From Rhizobium ruizarguesonis (GTDB lineage: Bacteria > Pseudomonadota > Alphaproteobacteria > Rhizobiales > Rhizobiaceae): a DNA stretch of 64,000 nt. A model generated the notes under the pieces. It saw nothing but the letters and a program-made list of their open reading frames with translations, searched no databases and had not been told where the DNA came from. The DNA lies in the NCBI RefSeq assembly GCF_012349115.1, contig NZ_PQIG01000013.1, forward strand, positions 1-64,000. Reading direction: 5' to 3'. Position numbers and translations under genes: made by a program. Positions 18,742 to 27,403 of this stretch are shown here, piece after piece; position 1 is the first letter of the stretch, and each line of letters begins with the position of its first letter.

Positions 18742-20007
18742 ATGATCACGTCATTGGTAACGACCGAAGAAGCCTTCCGGCGCCTCAGTCTCGCGCTTGC
18801 GATTGGTATTCTGGTCGGCATCGAGCGCGGCTGGCAGGATCGTGAGGCCGCGCCGGGCAAAAGGGTGGCGGGGATCCGCACCTATGGCCTGTCCAGTTTC
18901 CTGGGCGGCTTCTGCGGTTTCCTGCAGCCCGTGACAGGGCCAATTCTGCCGACGGCCATCTTTGCTTCCTTTTGCGTCACAATTCTCGTTTTCAGCCGCA
19001 TGCAGGCAACACATGACAAAGACTACAGCGCAACCGGTACCATTGCGGCAATAACGGTCTTCGCGCTGGGCTTCGGCGCAGTCGTTGCGGATATGACGGC
19101 AGCGGCGGCAAGCGCTGTTGCAATAACAGCCCTCCTCGCCGCGCGGGAACCGTTGCATGGATTTCTTCGTCAATTGACTTGGCTCGAGCTCAGGGCCGCC
19201 CTGATCCTCCTGACGATGACGGTCGTCATCCTCCCGATCCTTCCCAATCAGCCAGTTGACCCCTGGCAGGCGATCAACCCCTTCGAGCTTTGGATGCTGA
19301 CGATCCTGGTGGGAACTGTTTCCTTTGCCGGCTATATCCTGATCAGACTCAGCGGCGCCCGCGCCGGCATCCTGCTGACCGGGGCAAGCGGCGGCATTGT
19401 CTCGTCGACGGCCTTGACGCTTTCCTTTGCCCGCCAGTCGACACAGATGCCTGCCCTCTCACCATTACTTTCAGGGGGAGCGATGCTGGCGGGCGCCGTT
19501 TCCCTCGCCCGGGTGCTTTTGATTTGCGGCGTCGTTGCGCCGGCTGTTTTCAGAGAGCTGGCTCCATCGCTCGCACCCGCTGCTGTGATCTTCGCCATGG
19601 CAGGCGGCCTCGCCGCATCGTGGCGCCGCCCGGATGACAGCACTGATTTCTTGCCGCGAAACCCACTTGAGGTGATGGTCGTGCTGCGTTTCGCGCTTGT
19701 TCTCGCCATCGTGACGGTCCTGACGCGCGTGATCCTGAACGTCTTCGGAACCCAGTCGCTGGTCGCCCTTGCGTTCATCACGGGACTGGGCGATCTCGAT
19801 GCGATAACACTTGCCGTGGCTAAACTGTCATCCATCCAGGTGCCGGCGGATGCGGCGGCTCGCGCCATAGCGGTTGCGGCGTTCGCCAATCTGCTGGCGA
19901 AAGCTGTTCTTGCAGCAAGTATGGGCAGCATCGCCTATGCGGTTCGTTTCGCGATCGCCGGCGGTGTCGCGACTTTTGCCGGAATTGCCGGCTTGGTTCT
20001 GGCGTGA
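18742..20007 (+). CDS. MgtC/SapB and DUF4010 family membrane protein
   Basis: A 421-residue polytopic membrane protein. The N-terminal MgtC/SapB-like part contains LALAIGILVGIERGWQDR and VAGIRTYGLSSFLGG. The C-terminal DUF4010 part contains GARAGILLTGASGGIVSSTA and TGLGDLDAITLAVAKL. About a dozen hydrophobic segments are visible. MgtC-like proteins modulate ATP synthase and magnesium adaptation in pathogens, but transport activity for the DUF4010 branch is unproven. The start codon has no strong ribosome-binding site, so coupling to the upstream SPW gene is possible. Confidence 0.85.
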   Translation: MITSLVTTEEAFRRLSLALAIGILVGIERGWQDREAAPGKRVAGIRTYGLSSFLGGFCGFLQPVTGPILPTAIFASFCVTILVFSRMQATHDKDYSATGTIAAITVFALGFGAVVADMTAAAASAVAITALLAAREPLHGFLRQLTWLELRAALILLTMTVVILPILPNQPVDPWQAINPFELWMLTILVGTVSFAGYILIRLSGARAGILLTGASGGIVSSTALTLSFARQSTQMPALSPLLSGGAMLAGAVSLARVLLICGVVAPAVFRELAPSLAPAAVIFAMAGGLAASWRRPDDSTDFLPRNPLEVMVVLRFALVLAIVTVLTRVILNVFGTQSLVALAFITGLGDLDAITLAVAKLSSIQVPADAAARAIAVAAFANLLAKAVLAASMGSIAYAVRFAIAGGVATFAGIAGLVLA

Positions 20008-20261
20008 GCGCTCTTTCGCATAATCGACCATTGCCGATGCCGTTCGCCTTCTTACCGAGCACTCCTTCTTTTCGATTCGTGTCGCATATGTGACAGCGAG
20101 AATTGCGACGGCGTTGATCGATGGGCTTGTTGGCCCAATCTCATCGGGCCGGCACTTGCCTTCCAGCCGGCGCAAAGCATGAGCCTTTCAAGCCAGGTCG
20201 CCGGCGTCGTTCACGGACGTGTTGTCGAGGCTGCCGTTGCGGCGCTCCAGCTGCAGAGTTT

Positions 20262-20579
20262 TCACTCCGAAATCCGTCCAGCGTTTTCCGGCTTGCTTTT
20301 GACATGCGCACGTTGCCGCCATGCAAGGAGATCATCTGCGCCAATTCGGATGCGCCCATCCGGTTCGACGTCGCCGCGATCATATTTGGCGGACGCAATC
20401 CGGCTGAACAGATCGATATTTTCCTGAAGCCGGTTCTCATCGCAACGTCGTGGTTCTGCGACCTCGAGGAGGGCTCCTCTGCCAATGACGACCATCTGAT
20501 TTGCGCCGCCGGCATCCATCGCAAGCAACGCTTCGTCGCCGGAAGACTTCATCATTCCACTGATCAGCTTTAGTGACAT
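20262..20579 (-). CDS. DUF1488-like small protein
   Basis: A 105-residue protein whose middle and end (GRGALLEVAE, ENIDLFSRIASAKYDRGDVE, GRIRIGADDL) fit the pattern of DUF1488 proteins: an acidic residue and 'ALLEV', then a helix, then an I-A-x-x-K-Y-x-R-G turn. The function is unknown. A GTG lies directly before the chosen ATG; GGAGATGAGGTG precedes both. A perfect FNR/FixK box sits 110 bases upstream, so expression at low oxygen is inferred. The 254 bases between this gene and the DUF4010 gene hold nothing I can support. Confidence 0.6.
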   Translation of the reverse strand: MSLKLISGMMKSSGDEALLAMDAGGANQMVVIGRGALLEVAEPRRCDENRLQENIDLFSRIASAKYDRGDVEPDGRIRIGADDLLAWRQRAHVKSKPENAGRISE

Positions 20580-20908
20580 CACCTCATCTCCGGACCGCTT
20601 GATCTCCCAGGAAAACCTGCCGCAGGAAAGCTCTTGGGCTCCCTCGGCAAGTTGCCTGAAACCTTATCCCCCGCTCGAAAAACATTCCTTGATACATATC
20701 AAAGGAAATGGCTTGCCGAATGAATGGCAAAAGTGCTGCAGGGTAGGGGGAGCTGCACGGGCTCGCCAGAACGCCTCCGGATGGTCCGCCAGGACACCAG
20801 CGATGACCTCGCCGGTCTCGCGACGCTTCCGCAGTGTCTTGGAAAGGGCGCTCCCCCGACCTGAACTCCGGCGGGCGGCTTGCGCAGCCTGCCGGCGCCT
20901 CACGCTCT
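20580..20908. other. Gene-free stretch with regulatory box
   Basis: This 329-base stretch between the DUF1488 gene and the DUF2798 remnant holds FNR/FixK-type box 3. A minus-strand frame (about 20730-20860, with KTLRKRRETGEVIAGVLAD) reads plausibly as protein, but I do not recognise it and see no start signal. Confidence 0.4.
20689..20702. promoter_or_regulatory. FNR/FixK-type box 3
   Basis: TTGATACATATCAA is a perfect palindromic match to TTGAT-N4-ATCAA. The downstream gene in a suitable position is the minus-strand DUF1488-like gene. Confidence 0.75.
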
Positions 20909-21036
20909 TCACATCTCGACGATAACAGCCGTCACCCGCTTGACCACTGGCAGAACCAATAGCAGGACGGGAAAGGCGATCGCCCAGGAGAGCGCCCATG
21001 CGGAGGGCCACATGGCAAGTGCAGGCGCGGTCAGGC
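20909..21036 (-). pseudogene. C-terminal remnant of a DUF2798 membrane protein
   Basis: The minus strand reads GLTAPALAMWPSAWALSWA and AIAFPVLLLVLPVVKRVTAV, ending VEM and a stop. This is the characteristic second half of DUF2798 proteins, two-helix membrane proteins of about 80-90 residues. Upstream of about 21036 the sequence is that of an integrase on the opposite strand, so the first half of the gene is missing. Confidence 0.6.
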
Positions 21037-21406
21037 CCTGTAGTGGATGGCGTGCCGGTGATCCTGATCAGGACGACTGACGACGACGGCGAAGAGACGG
21101 AAAAGCGGGTGAAGACTGACGCGGGGAAAGGTTCGTCCCGGTCCATCCCGAAAGTTGTCCGCATTGGATTTCTTACCCATGTCGAAGAGATGCGCCGCAG
21201 CGGTAAAGCCCGCCTATTCCCGGACTGGAGGCCGCGAAATCAGCGGGATATCTCTCTGATGCTTTCTCGAAGTGGTTCGCCCGTTTCCTTGAAAAGGCGG
21301 GGCGAAGCGGGACCGCACCAGTTTTCATAGCTTCCGCCATAATTATCGTGATGGCCTCCGCGAAGCAGGCATTTCGACAGAGCGCGTCCGGGCCTTGGGC
21401 GGCTGA
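21037..21406 (+). pseudogene. Decayed tyrosine recombinase (phage-type integrase), C-terminal part
   Basis: Three plus-strand frames in order give integrase pieces. First comes VVDGVPVILIRTTDDDGEE...KRVKTDAGKG...VRIGFLTHVEEMRRSGKARL-FPDW. Next is DAFSKWFARFLEKAGRSG. Last is FRHNYRDGLREAGISTERV-RALGG and a stop at 21404. The F-R-H-N-x-R-D segment contains the H-x-x-R box of tyrosine recombinases. Two frameshifts, a missing N-terminal half and loss of the end with the catalytic Tyr make it inactive. It is probably the relic of the enzyme that inserted the island. Confidence 0.75.
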
Positions 21407-21416
21407 TCTACACACG

Positions 21417-21431
21417 GTGCAATTGTTGCAC
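21417..21431. repeat. Short perfect palindrome
   Basis: GTGCAATTGTTGCAC is a 6-bp inverted repeat with a 3-base centre, between the integrase remnant and the ATPase-linked membrane gene. It may be an operator; there is no further support. Confidence 0.3.
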
Positions 21432-21537
21432 CAAGCAGTTAGCGAAAACAGCACTTTAGCCTGGCAGTTTGCTGCATCGGTGAGAAGTTTCTACGCACCC
21501 GCAAGGGACTGATTTAAGCTTTATGAGTTCGGATAGC

Positions 21538-22152
21538 CTACAGGATGTAGTACTTGAAGAAGTCACCAAGCACCCTGGCCAAGGCTATAAAAGACGGAAT
21601 AATGGTTAGGACGATACCAACAAGAAAAAGCAGAAAAACGGATGACCTTATCCATCCCGAAGAATTGTCTAGCTTCTCAAAATACGCGCGCAACGTAAAA
21701 TTTCTGACTGCGGGTTGAAGCTGTGTGCTCACACCAGCAACTATAGAGCTATGGTATAACGACGCTTCTTTGCCGACATCTGATTCAACCCCAGAGCGCT
21801 GAATAATCACCATCAACTTGGCTTTTAGATCCGAGGCGGTGACAAACGATTGCATGCGCTCAACATACTCATCCGACGAGTGAAAACGTTTCACGACTTC
21901 GGGACACGTTATGTGGAAAAAGAAGGATGCTACGCCGAAAATGAACAACCCAAAGTAAAGCAGGTAAAATCCAATGCTGAGCTTTGGCTCCAAAGCTGCT
22001 TCAGCAGTTGCCAACGGAGCGAGCAAGCCGATCACTTTGTCCTGTAACAAGATCAAGTAGCCGATAAATGGCATCAGGATCGCGAGCTTCGAAACTGGCG
22101 ACCTGCCGATTGCGCCAAGTGATGTCCAGGCAGGCGGCAACACCTCCTTCAT
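21538..22152 (-). CDS. Membrane protein partner of Sll1717-type ATPase
   Basis: A 204-residue membrane protein that I do not recognise by family. Hydrophobic segments lie at about 23-44 (LAILMPFIGYLILLQDKVIG), 58-81 (LSIGFYLLYFGLFIFGVASF) and 170-195 (VFLLFLVGIVLTIIPSFIAL). The middle, about residues 82-165, is soluble and helical. Its ATG overlaps the stop of the upstream ATPase gene by ATGA, indicating translational coupling and a shared function. The region is noticeably AT-richer than the core, as expected of acquired DNA. Since the ATPase is split by an IS, the pair is probably non-functional. Confidence 0.7.
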   Translation of the reverse strand: MKEVLPPAWTSLGAIGRSPVSKLAILMPFIGYLILLQDKVIGLLAPLATAEAALEPKLSIGFYLLYFGLFIFGVASFFFHITCPEVVKRFHSSDEYVERMQSFVTASDLKAKLMVIIQRSGVESDVGKEASLYHSSIVAGVSTQLQPAVRNFTLRAYFEKLDNSSGWIRSSVFLLFLVGIVLTIIPSFIALARVLGDFFKYYIL

Positions 22153-23457
22153 AGATCAAGCGCGTCCAAAAGGTTGTGGACGTTTTCAGGTTGAAGCGCC
22201 CAGCGATACGCTGGGTGAATTTCCCACGAATATCCAAAATCGACAATCTCGTGCCCTAGAAAACGCGACTGCTCGAAGTACTTTCTGTCAACGTTTCCAT
22301 CGTCAGATTCCTTTTTCGCTGTAATAAAGTCGATTTTGTAAAGGAATTGGATCAATGATCTCGAACTAATCGACTTACCGTTCGTGAAGGTAAAGTTATT
22401 TTGCTGAATAATTCGGGTTATTTTTTTCGAAAGCTGATCGGTTGTGAATGAGTAATTCATAGCAGTCCGCCGCTCATTCTTGTTTGGCTTCATTGCCAGC
22501 AACAGGCGCTCAATTTGAGGGAGTTCGCTTTTAAACTCGTTTATAATATCTTGCAGCCGTTCCTGAGAATACTCCTCAAACACTCCATTAAGGTCTGGAG
22601 AAGTTATCAGTGAACTACCGCGTCGGTTGGCTTTTTTGGCTGCGAGGCGAAATAGCTTCACCAGGTCGCGCGGTCTAGCGCGGGTTAGGGAAAGCAAAAT
22701 TTTATGGACCGGCCTATTCTCCCATTTTCCTTTTCCAGAGAATCGAGGTTCGATTACCTCTTTAAGAATAGCCGTTGTGATCTGGCCTTGATCCATGTTG
22801 CCGATGGCAGCCTCGGAATACTGCAACCTGAAAAACGTAGCGATGCGCTTAGCCATCACACGGAGGATGTCGTCGTTAATCCAGCGCAGCCAAATGACAT
22901 TGCTCTCGATCTTATCTGTCGACTCGTCGGATGTTCGGACGAGGAAATAAACGTCGCTTCTTAGGCCTATGCGAAAGCGAATGCGAGGATACTTCCCCCC
23001 CAAATCTCTAATCGCATTTAATAATGCAGAGATGTTGGTGATATCTTCTGGATTAGCCTTCCACCCCCGGTCGATGTCGTCGATGTAGATATTGAGGAAT
23101 CGGGGCTTGCCGTCTTTTCCCCCTTTTTGATCGAGCCATTTGACAATGATCTCAGCAAGAGAATCAGCACTGGCCGTATCTAGTTCCGACACCTGCCCTA
23201 GAGTGGCTTTGTCAAAAAAGGCCCCCAAGATTTCCCGGAGCATGCCTTTTTTCCAAACGGAGATTCTTTGGACGAATTGGTCCGTAGGCCTCGTGTCCAA
23301 CTGGACATTCAGGAGAGCATCTGGTTGCAACCAAACGCAAGGAACATCCATTTCCCGATCTTCCAAGAAGGCTCTTTTAAGGAGGGCGCTTTTGACCTTG
23401 CCCCGTTGAAATAATCCATTTTGAAGTAAGCTCTGGCCCATTTGAGAGGACCAGAGG

Positions 23458-23724
23458 ATGAAGCGCAATCGTTTCACAGACGAACAGATCATCGGCATAT
23501 TGAGGGAGCACGAGGCAGGCACGCCGGTCTCGGAGCTTTGCCGCAAGCATGGCGTCAGCGATGCCAGCATCTATAAATGGAAGGCCAAGTTCGGCGGCAT
23601 GGAGGTGTCCGAGGCCAAGCGGCTGAAGACGCTTGAGGACGAGAACACGAAGCTGAAGCGGCTTCTGGCGGATGCGATGCTCGACAATGCTGCCTTGAAA
23701 GACCTTCTGGGAAAGAAGTGGTGA
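23458..23724 (+). CDS. IS3-family transposase OrfA
   Basis: An 88-residue HTH protein: [20 protein letters not shown], then [20 protein letters not shown] as the DNA-binding helix-turn-helix, and a leucine-zipper-like ETL pattern ([20 protein letters not shown]). It recognises the IS ends. The last bases overlap orfB, consistent with programmed -1 frameshifting that makes an OrfAB fusion transposase. Confidence 0.92.
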   Translation: MKRNRFTDEQIIGILREHEAGTPVSELCRKHGVSDASIYKWKAKFGGMEVSEAKRLKTLEDENTKLKRLLADAMLDNAALKDLLGKKW

Positions 23725-24647
23725 CGCCCGCGGCCAAGCGGAAAGCTGTCGCGCATCTGATGAGCCATCATGAGATGAGCGAACGGCGGGCGTGTAAAGC
23801 CATTGGTTTTTGCCGAATGACGGTCCGTTACGAGACCAGGCGCGACGATGATCATGAGCTTCGCGAGCGAATGAAGGCGTTGGCGCATGAACGTCGCCGC
23901 TTCGGATATCGACGCATTCATGTGCTGCTCCGGCGGGAGGGTCACCTCGTGAACCACAAGAGGCTCTTCCGGCTCTATCGGGAGGAGAAACTGACGGTGC
24001 GCAAGCGCGGCGGTCGCAAGCGAGCGATAGGCACGCGAGCGCCGATGCTGGTGCCGATGGTGGCCAATGATCGTTGGTCGCTAGACTTCGTGTCGGATCA
24101 GTTCACCGATGGGCGCAGGTTGCGGATTCTGACCGTCGTCGATGATTGCACGAGGGAGTGCCTGGCGCTCGTCTCCGATACATCGCTTTCCGGTCTTCGC
24201 GTCGCACGGGAGCTTGACCGGATTATCGAGGAGCGCGGCAAGCCGAGGATGATCGTCAGCGACAACGGCAGCGAGTTCACCAGCAACGCGATCCTGCAAT
24301 GGGCGGACCGGACCAAAGTTGACTGGCATTACATTGCGCCTGGCAAGCCTATCCAGAACGCTTTTATCGAAAGCTTCAACGGGCGGCTGCGAGACGAGTT
24401 CTTGAATGAAACTCTGTTCTCGTCGCTTGCTCACGCCCGGTCCGCGCTTTCAAACTGGCGTAGCGATTACAACAATCAACGCCCGCATTCAGGCCTTGGC
24501 TGGCTGACACCGGCCGAATTCGCTCAGACACTCAACCCGCGACGTGATGCGGTGCTGCGCAGCCGAAATGGCTCCGCACCGCAACCCGCCGCTACCGAAC
24601 CAACAACAGCAACCAAAAACCGCTGGAGCGAACTCAAGACTGGATAA
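23718..24647 (+). CDS. IS3-family transposase OrfB (DDE catalytic part)
   Basis: About 309 residues from a GTG; in the element it is probably made mainly as an OrfAB fusion. After an HTH_21 region ([20 protein letters not shown]) comes the rve/DDE domain: Asp in [10 protein letters not shown], Asp in [12 protein letters not shown], and Glu in [19 protein letters not shown]. The [12 protein letters not shown] stretch is characteristic of the IS407 group. All catalytic residues are present, so the element may still be active. Confidence 0.92.
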   Translation: MVTPAAKRKAVAHLMSHHEMSERRACKAIGFCRMTVRYETRRDDDHELRERMKALAHERRRFGYRRIHVLLRREGHLVNHKRLFRLYREEKLTVRKRGGRKRAIGTRAPMLVPMVANDRWSLDFVSDQFTDGRRLRILTVVDDCTRECLALVSDTSLSGLRVARELDRIIEERGKPRMIVSDNGSEFTSNAILQWADRTKVDWHYIAPGKPIQNAFIESFNGRLRDEFLNETLFSSLAHARSALSNWRSDYNNQRPHSGLGWLTPAEFAQTLNPRRDAVLRSRNGSAPQPAATEPTTATKNRWSELKTG

Positions 24648-24835
24648 AACTTGGGGGCAAGGTCACTTTTTCCCACTCCCTTATGGCCAACGAGTATCCT
24701 CACGGGAAGATTTGAGGTCAGCGAGCCATAAGACATGTTCTTATAGAAGTATTCCTTGAGACGCTCGTCGTTCTCATTCTCAGCGTCGTCCGCGCCAAAA
24801 ATTTCCTGTATCGTCTCGTCGTCAAATTGGTGCAT

Positions 24836-25098
24836 GCCGTAGCCCCAGGTGCGCGCAATTGAATAGTCTTCAATGCACTTAAGGTGAGTCTCTTAGGTGA
24901 CACAACCGAAATGACATCCGACGTCTACGTTTCCCTAGACTTCTCCCATGGTGATCAACAGCCTGCGATGTTGATCGTAAATCCCTTGCGCCCATATAGT
25001 GACGAAATACATGGTACACCAAGAGGGTACACCGACCGCGAATAAAATCCTCATAAATGTTGATATCATTGATTATCATATATTTATGGGATCTCCCT
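24836..25098. other. AT-rich island end without recognisable genes
   Basis: This stretch lies between the start of the ATPase gene and the right attachment repeat. It is clearly AT-richer than the core and includes a GGTACACC...GGTACACC direct repeat near 25013-25033. It may hold the ATPase promoter. No integrase gene or other coding region can be supported. Confidence 0.5.
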
Positions 25099-25111
25099 CT
25101 TAGCTCCACCA
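25099..25111 (+). repeat. Right attachment-like repeat
   Basis: An exact 13-base copy of the tRNA-Ala 3' end, CTTAGCTCCACCA. It is followed by a hairpin-forming stretch (CCACGC...GCCC ttac GGGC...GCGTGG) that would be a natural downstream region of a tRNA gene. This suggests that the island displaced the original tRNA flank. Confidence 0.7.
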
Positions 25112-25212
25112 CGCTTCGCCCTTACGGGCTTCGCGTGGCACAGCCGCGAGAAACCGTTAGACCGAAGCAGTGCCCGGCATAGCCCGAAGGGCGGCGATGG
25201 GGTGAAACGCTG

Positions 25213-25508
25213 ATGTGGTACGTACGTCTATATTCTCCGCAGCGACGATTTTCCCGATCGGGAATATACCGGGTCTACCGCAGATCTGAAACAACGGTTT
25301 GCGGCCCACAATGCCGAAAATCTGCCCACTGCCAAATTCGCACCATGGAATTTGCTCTGGTATTGCGCCTTTTCCCGACAAGCACAAAGCCCTTGAATTC
25401 GAAAAATATCTGAAATCTCATTCTGGCAGGGCTTTTGCCAGCAAGAGATTGGTCCAGCCGAAACTGGATCCTGGTCGCCTCGCCGATTGGAAGATCGTTT
25501 CCGATTAA
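25213..25508 (+). pseudogene. Frameshifted GIY-YIG endonuclease-like protein
   Basis: The expected protein can be read in three frames. MWY comes first; VYILRSDDFPDREYTGSTAD-LKQRFAAHNA follows after a 4-base insertion (GTAC duplicated in tacGTACgtc at 25222); PDKHKALEFEKYLKSHSGRA follows after an extra T near 25372. The V-Y-I-L and E-Y-T-G-S-T motifs and the KALEFEKYLKS end are typical of small GIY-YIG (UPF0213-like) proteins of about 95 residues. Two frameshifts imply a pseudogene unless they are sequencing errors. Confidence 0.75.
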
Positions 25509-25675
25509 GTGCCGCCTGCTGCCGTGCAAAGTGTTATGCAGTGCCGATCGGCGGGTTGCGCGTTGATTGACGTAGACGTCCCCATCCCCTTCCGATCACC
25601 TTTGCCAATTCCTCAATGCGAGGATGTATGCTTGTTGCTGGAATCTCAGCGATTCGGCTCCGGGACCCTCAGCCA

Positions 25676-26398
25676 ATGACCAGATCAAGACGCCGCCGCA
25701 TCATCCGTACCCGCCGAACCCTGACCGGGCTCGCCCTGGTCGGCTCGATCTCGTTTCTGGCCGGCATGACCGATGCGACCGGTCTTCTGCTCACCGGCGA
25801 TTTCGTTTCCTTCATGACAGGCAATACGACGCGTGCCGCACTCGCCTTGAGCGAGGGCAATCTTTATCACGCGGCTGTCCTGATCTCTGCCATCATCGTC
25901 TTCGTGCTTGGCAATGCGGCAGGCATCGTCATCTCCCATGTCTCGCAACGCCGCATTTTCGTGGTGCTTGGCTGCGTCGGCCTGGTTCTGGCGCTCGCCT
26001 CGATGATGACGGTACAGAATATGCTGCTCGTGCGGTTCTACATGATCGTTTTTTCCATGGGCATGGTGAACGTCGCCGTCGAGCACATCGAAGGCCTGCC
26101 GATCGGGCTGACCTATGTGACCGGCGCCCTGTCGCGCTTCGGCCGAGGCATCGGCCGCTGGATCATCGGTGATCGCCATGTCGAATGGACGATCCAGATC
26201 GTGCCCTGGGGCGGCATGGTGCTCGGCGCAATCGCCGGCGCCGTTCTGACGCGGCTGACCGGCGCGCATGCGCTGTGGCTGGTCTCGCTCTTTGCGATGA
26301 TACTGGCGCTTGCCGCCATGTTCATCCCGCGGCCGCTGCAGCGGCGTTTCAACCAGAAGATCGCGCCGCATCACTCGGCCATTGCGCGCGCGAAATAG
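25676..26398 (+). CDS. YoaK family (DUF1275) membrane protein
   Basis: A 240-residue polytopic membrane protein with the DUF1275 signature FLAGMTDATGLLLTGDFVSF and MTGNTTRAALAL near the N-terminus. About six hydrophobic segments and a TYVTGALSRFGRGIGRW motif follow. The family is of unknown transport or membrane function. The start is uncertain: ATG at 25676 is chosen because the Arg-rich MTRSRRRR start suits a cytoplasmic N-terminus, but ATGs at 25616 and 25628 are also in frame, the latter with AGGA close by. Confidence 0.82.
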   Translation: MTRSRRRRIIRTRRTLTGLALVGSISFLAGMTDATGLLLTGDFVSFMTGNTTRAALALSEGNLYHAAVLISAIIVFVLGNAAGIVISHVSQRRIFVVLGCVGLVLALASMMTVQNMLLVRFYMIVFSMGMVNVAVEHIEGLPIGLTYVTGALSRFGRGIGRWIIGDRHVEWTIQIVPWGGMVLGAIAGAVLTRLTGAHALWLVSLFAMILALAAMFIPRPLQRRFNQKIAPHHSAIARAK

Positions 26399-26466
26399 AA
26401 CCGTCGCATTCTTGTCATCGTCGAATCGGATAGGAAGGATCGCCGCCAACCCTTGAGGAGTAGGTC

Positions 26467-27255
26467 TTGTTCCTGATTTCGAAGCTTGTCTGGATTTTCG
26501 CCCAGCCGCTGTCACTGGCATTCTTGCTCGTCTTCTTCGCCCTCATTGCCGGCCTTCTCAACTGGCGTATCCTGCATATCCTCAGCACATTCGGTGCGGC
26601 CCTCATCCTTTTCGTCACGCTCTACACCACGGCCGGTAACCTCCTGATGCAGGATCTGGAGGAGCGGTTCGCAAGACCCGCAGCCGATCCCGACAACCTG
26701 CAATGCATGATCGTGCTCGGCGGCGCCTTCGAAAACGAGGTGAACACGGCGCGCCACGGCATAGAATTCAACGGTGGAGCCGACCGCTTCGTCGAAGCCC
26801 TGCGGCTCGCGCAGAAATTTCCGCAGTCACGCATTCTGGTATCAGGCGGCGACGGCTCCATGTCAGGCATCTATGAAGGCGATGCGGCCGCATCCGAGCG
26901 TTTCTTCCCGCTCTTCGGCGTTGGCAGAGATCGCCTGATCGAAGAGAGGCAATCGCGCACGACCTTCGAAAACGCCGTCAACACCAAGGAATTCCTGGCA
27001 AGCCAGGGCCTTTCCAATTGCCTGCTGATCACCTCGGGTTTTCACATGCCGCGATCCGTCGGCATCTTCCGCAAGCTCGGCATCGATATCGTGCCCTGGC
27101 CGACCGACTATCGCACCGACGGCCAGGTGAGGCTTGGGTTTGATTTCACCCAGCCGAACCTCAATGCGCAGAACATGGCGACGGCGATCCGCGAATGGTA
27201 CGGCCTGGTCGGCTATTATCTCGCCGGCCGCACCTCGGAGCTTTATCCGCAATAG
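26467..27255 (+). CDS. YdcF family (DUF218) inner-membrane protein
   Basis: A 262-residue protein with two N-terminal membrane helices (residues 3-25 and 34-60) and a periplasmic DUF218 domain: MIVLGGAFENEV, ILVSGGDGS, then LITSGFHMPRSVGIFRKLG. DUF218 proteins such as SanA and YdcF are linked to envelope integrity; the enzymatic role is not settled. The start is TTG at 26467 with TTGAGGAG upstream. A dispersed palindromic repeat begins directly after its stop codon. Confidence 0.85.
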   Translation: MFLISKLVWIFAQPLSLAFLLVFFALIAGLLNWRILHILSTFGAALILFVTLYTTAGNLLMQDLEERFARPAADPDNLQCMIVLGGAFENEVNTARHGIEFNGGADRFVEALRLAQKFPQSRILVSGGDGSMSGIYEGDAAASERFFPLFGVGRDRLIEERQSRTTFENAVNTKEFLASQGLSNCLLITSGFHMPRSVGIFRKLGIDIVPWPTDYRTDGQVRLGFDFTQPNLNAQNMATAIREWYGLVGYYLAGRTSELYPQ

Positions 27256-27401
27256 AGCAATTCCAGGAAAAGTTTTTCCGTCCGGAATTGCGTAAGAACA
27301 AGAGGTTAGAGCGCCGCGCGTCCGATAGGACGCGCAAAGGACGTTCTATCACTTTGAATCAGCGCATAATCCCGAAAATCTTTCGGGGATTATGCGCTAA
27401 G
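27256..27401. repeat. Composite palindromic repeat (family A, copy 2)
   Basis: It starts GAGCAATTCCAGGAAAAGT like the repeat at 6901, then from 27308 continues with GCGCCGCGCGTCC...GGACGCGCAAAGGACG and a GCGCATAATCCCGAAAATC hairpin. The second part parallels the elements at 4372 and 58637, making it a mosaic. Confidence 0.7.
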
Positions 27402-27403
27402 AT

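Larger units (their letters stand above)
23393..24665 (+). mobile_element. IS3-family (IS407-like) insertion sequence, 1273 bp
   Basis: The ends are inverted repeats beginning TGACCTTGCCCC on both sides. Two overlapping genes, orfA and orfB, are typical of the IS3 family. The element looks complete and recent because both genes are open and the target duplication is perfect. It sits in the Walker A codons of the ATPase gene, in the opposite orientation. Confidence 0.9.
23389..24669. repeat. 4-bp target-site duplication (CTTT) flanking the IS
   Basis: CTTT occurs at 23389-23392 and 24666-24669, immediately outside the IS ends. Collapsing one copy restores the ATPase frame exactly, so this is a true target duplication. 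Four bases is usual for IS407-type elements. Confidence 0.85.
22149..24835 (-). pseudogene. Sll1717-family P-loop ATPase split by an insertion sequence
   Basis: The N-terminal 57 residues are at 24666-24835 (start MHQFDDETIQEIFGADDAEN, ending in Walker A GHKGVGKS). The rest is at 22149-23388, resuming ALLKRAFLEDREMDVPCVWL, with a Walker B-like FLNIYIDDIDRGW and an RPRDLVKLFRLAAKKA segment typical of this KAP-like ATPase group. Removing the IS and one copy of the 4-bp target repeat restores one uninterrupted 469-residue frame through GVGKSALLKR. The biochemical role is unknown. It is coupled to a membrane protein gene downstream. The ATP-binding loop is destroyed by the insertion. Confidence 0.85.

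Noticed and set aside
21037..21180. Extension of the DUF2798 remnant upstream on the minus strand
   Set aside because: Pieces can be strung together, but the plus strand gives a far better continuous match to an integrase, so the DUF2798 part was cut at about 21036.
12137..25098. A complete, active integrative element
   Set aside because: No intact integrase, excisionase, relaxase or conjugation gene remains; only the IS407-like element looks functional.
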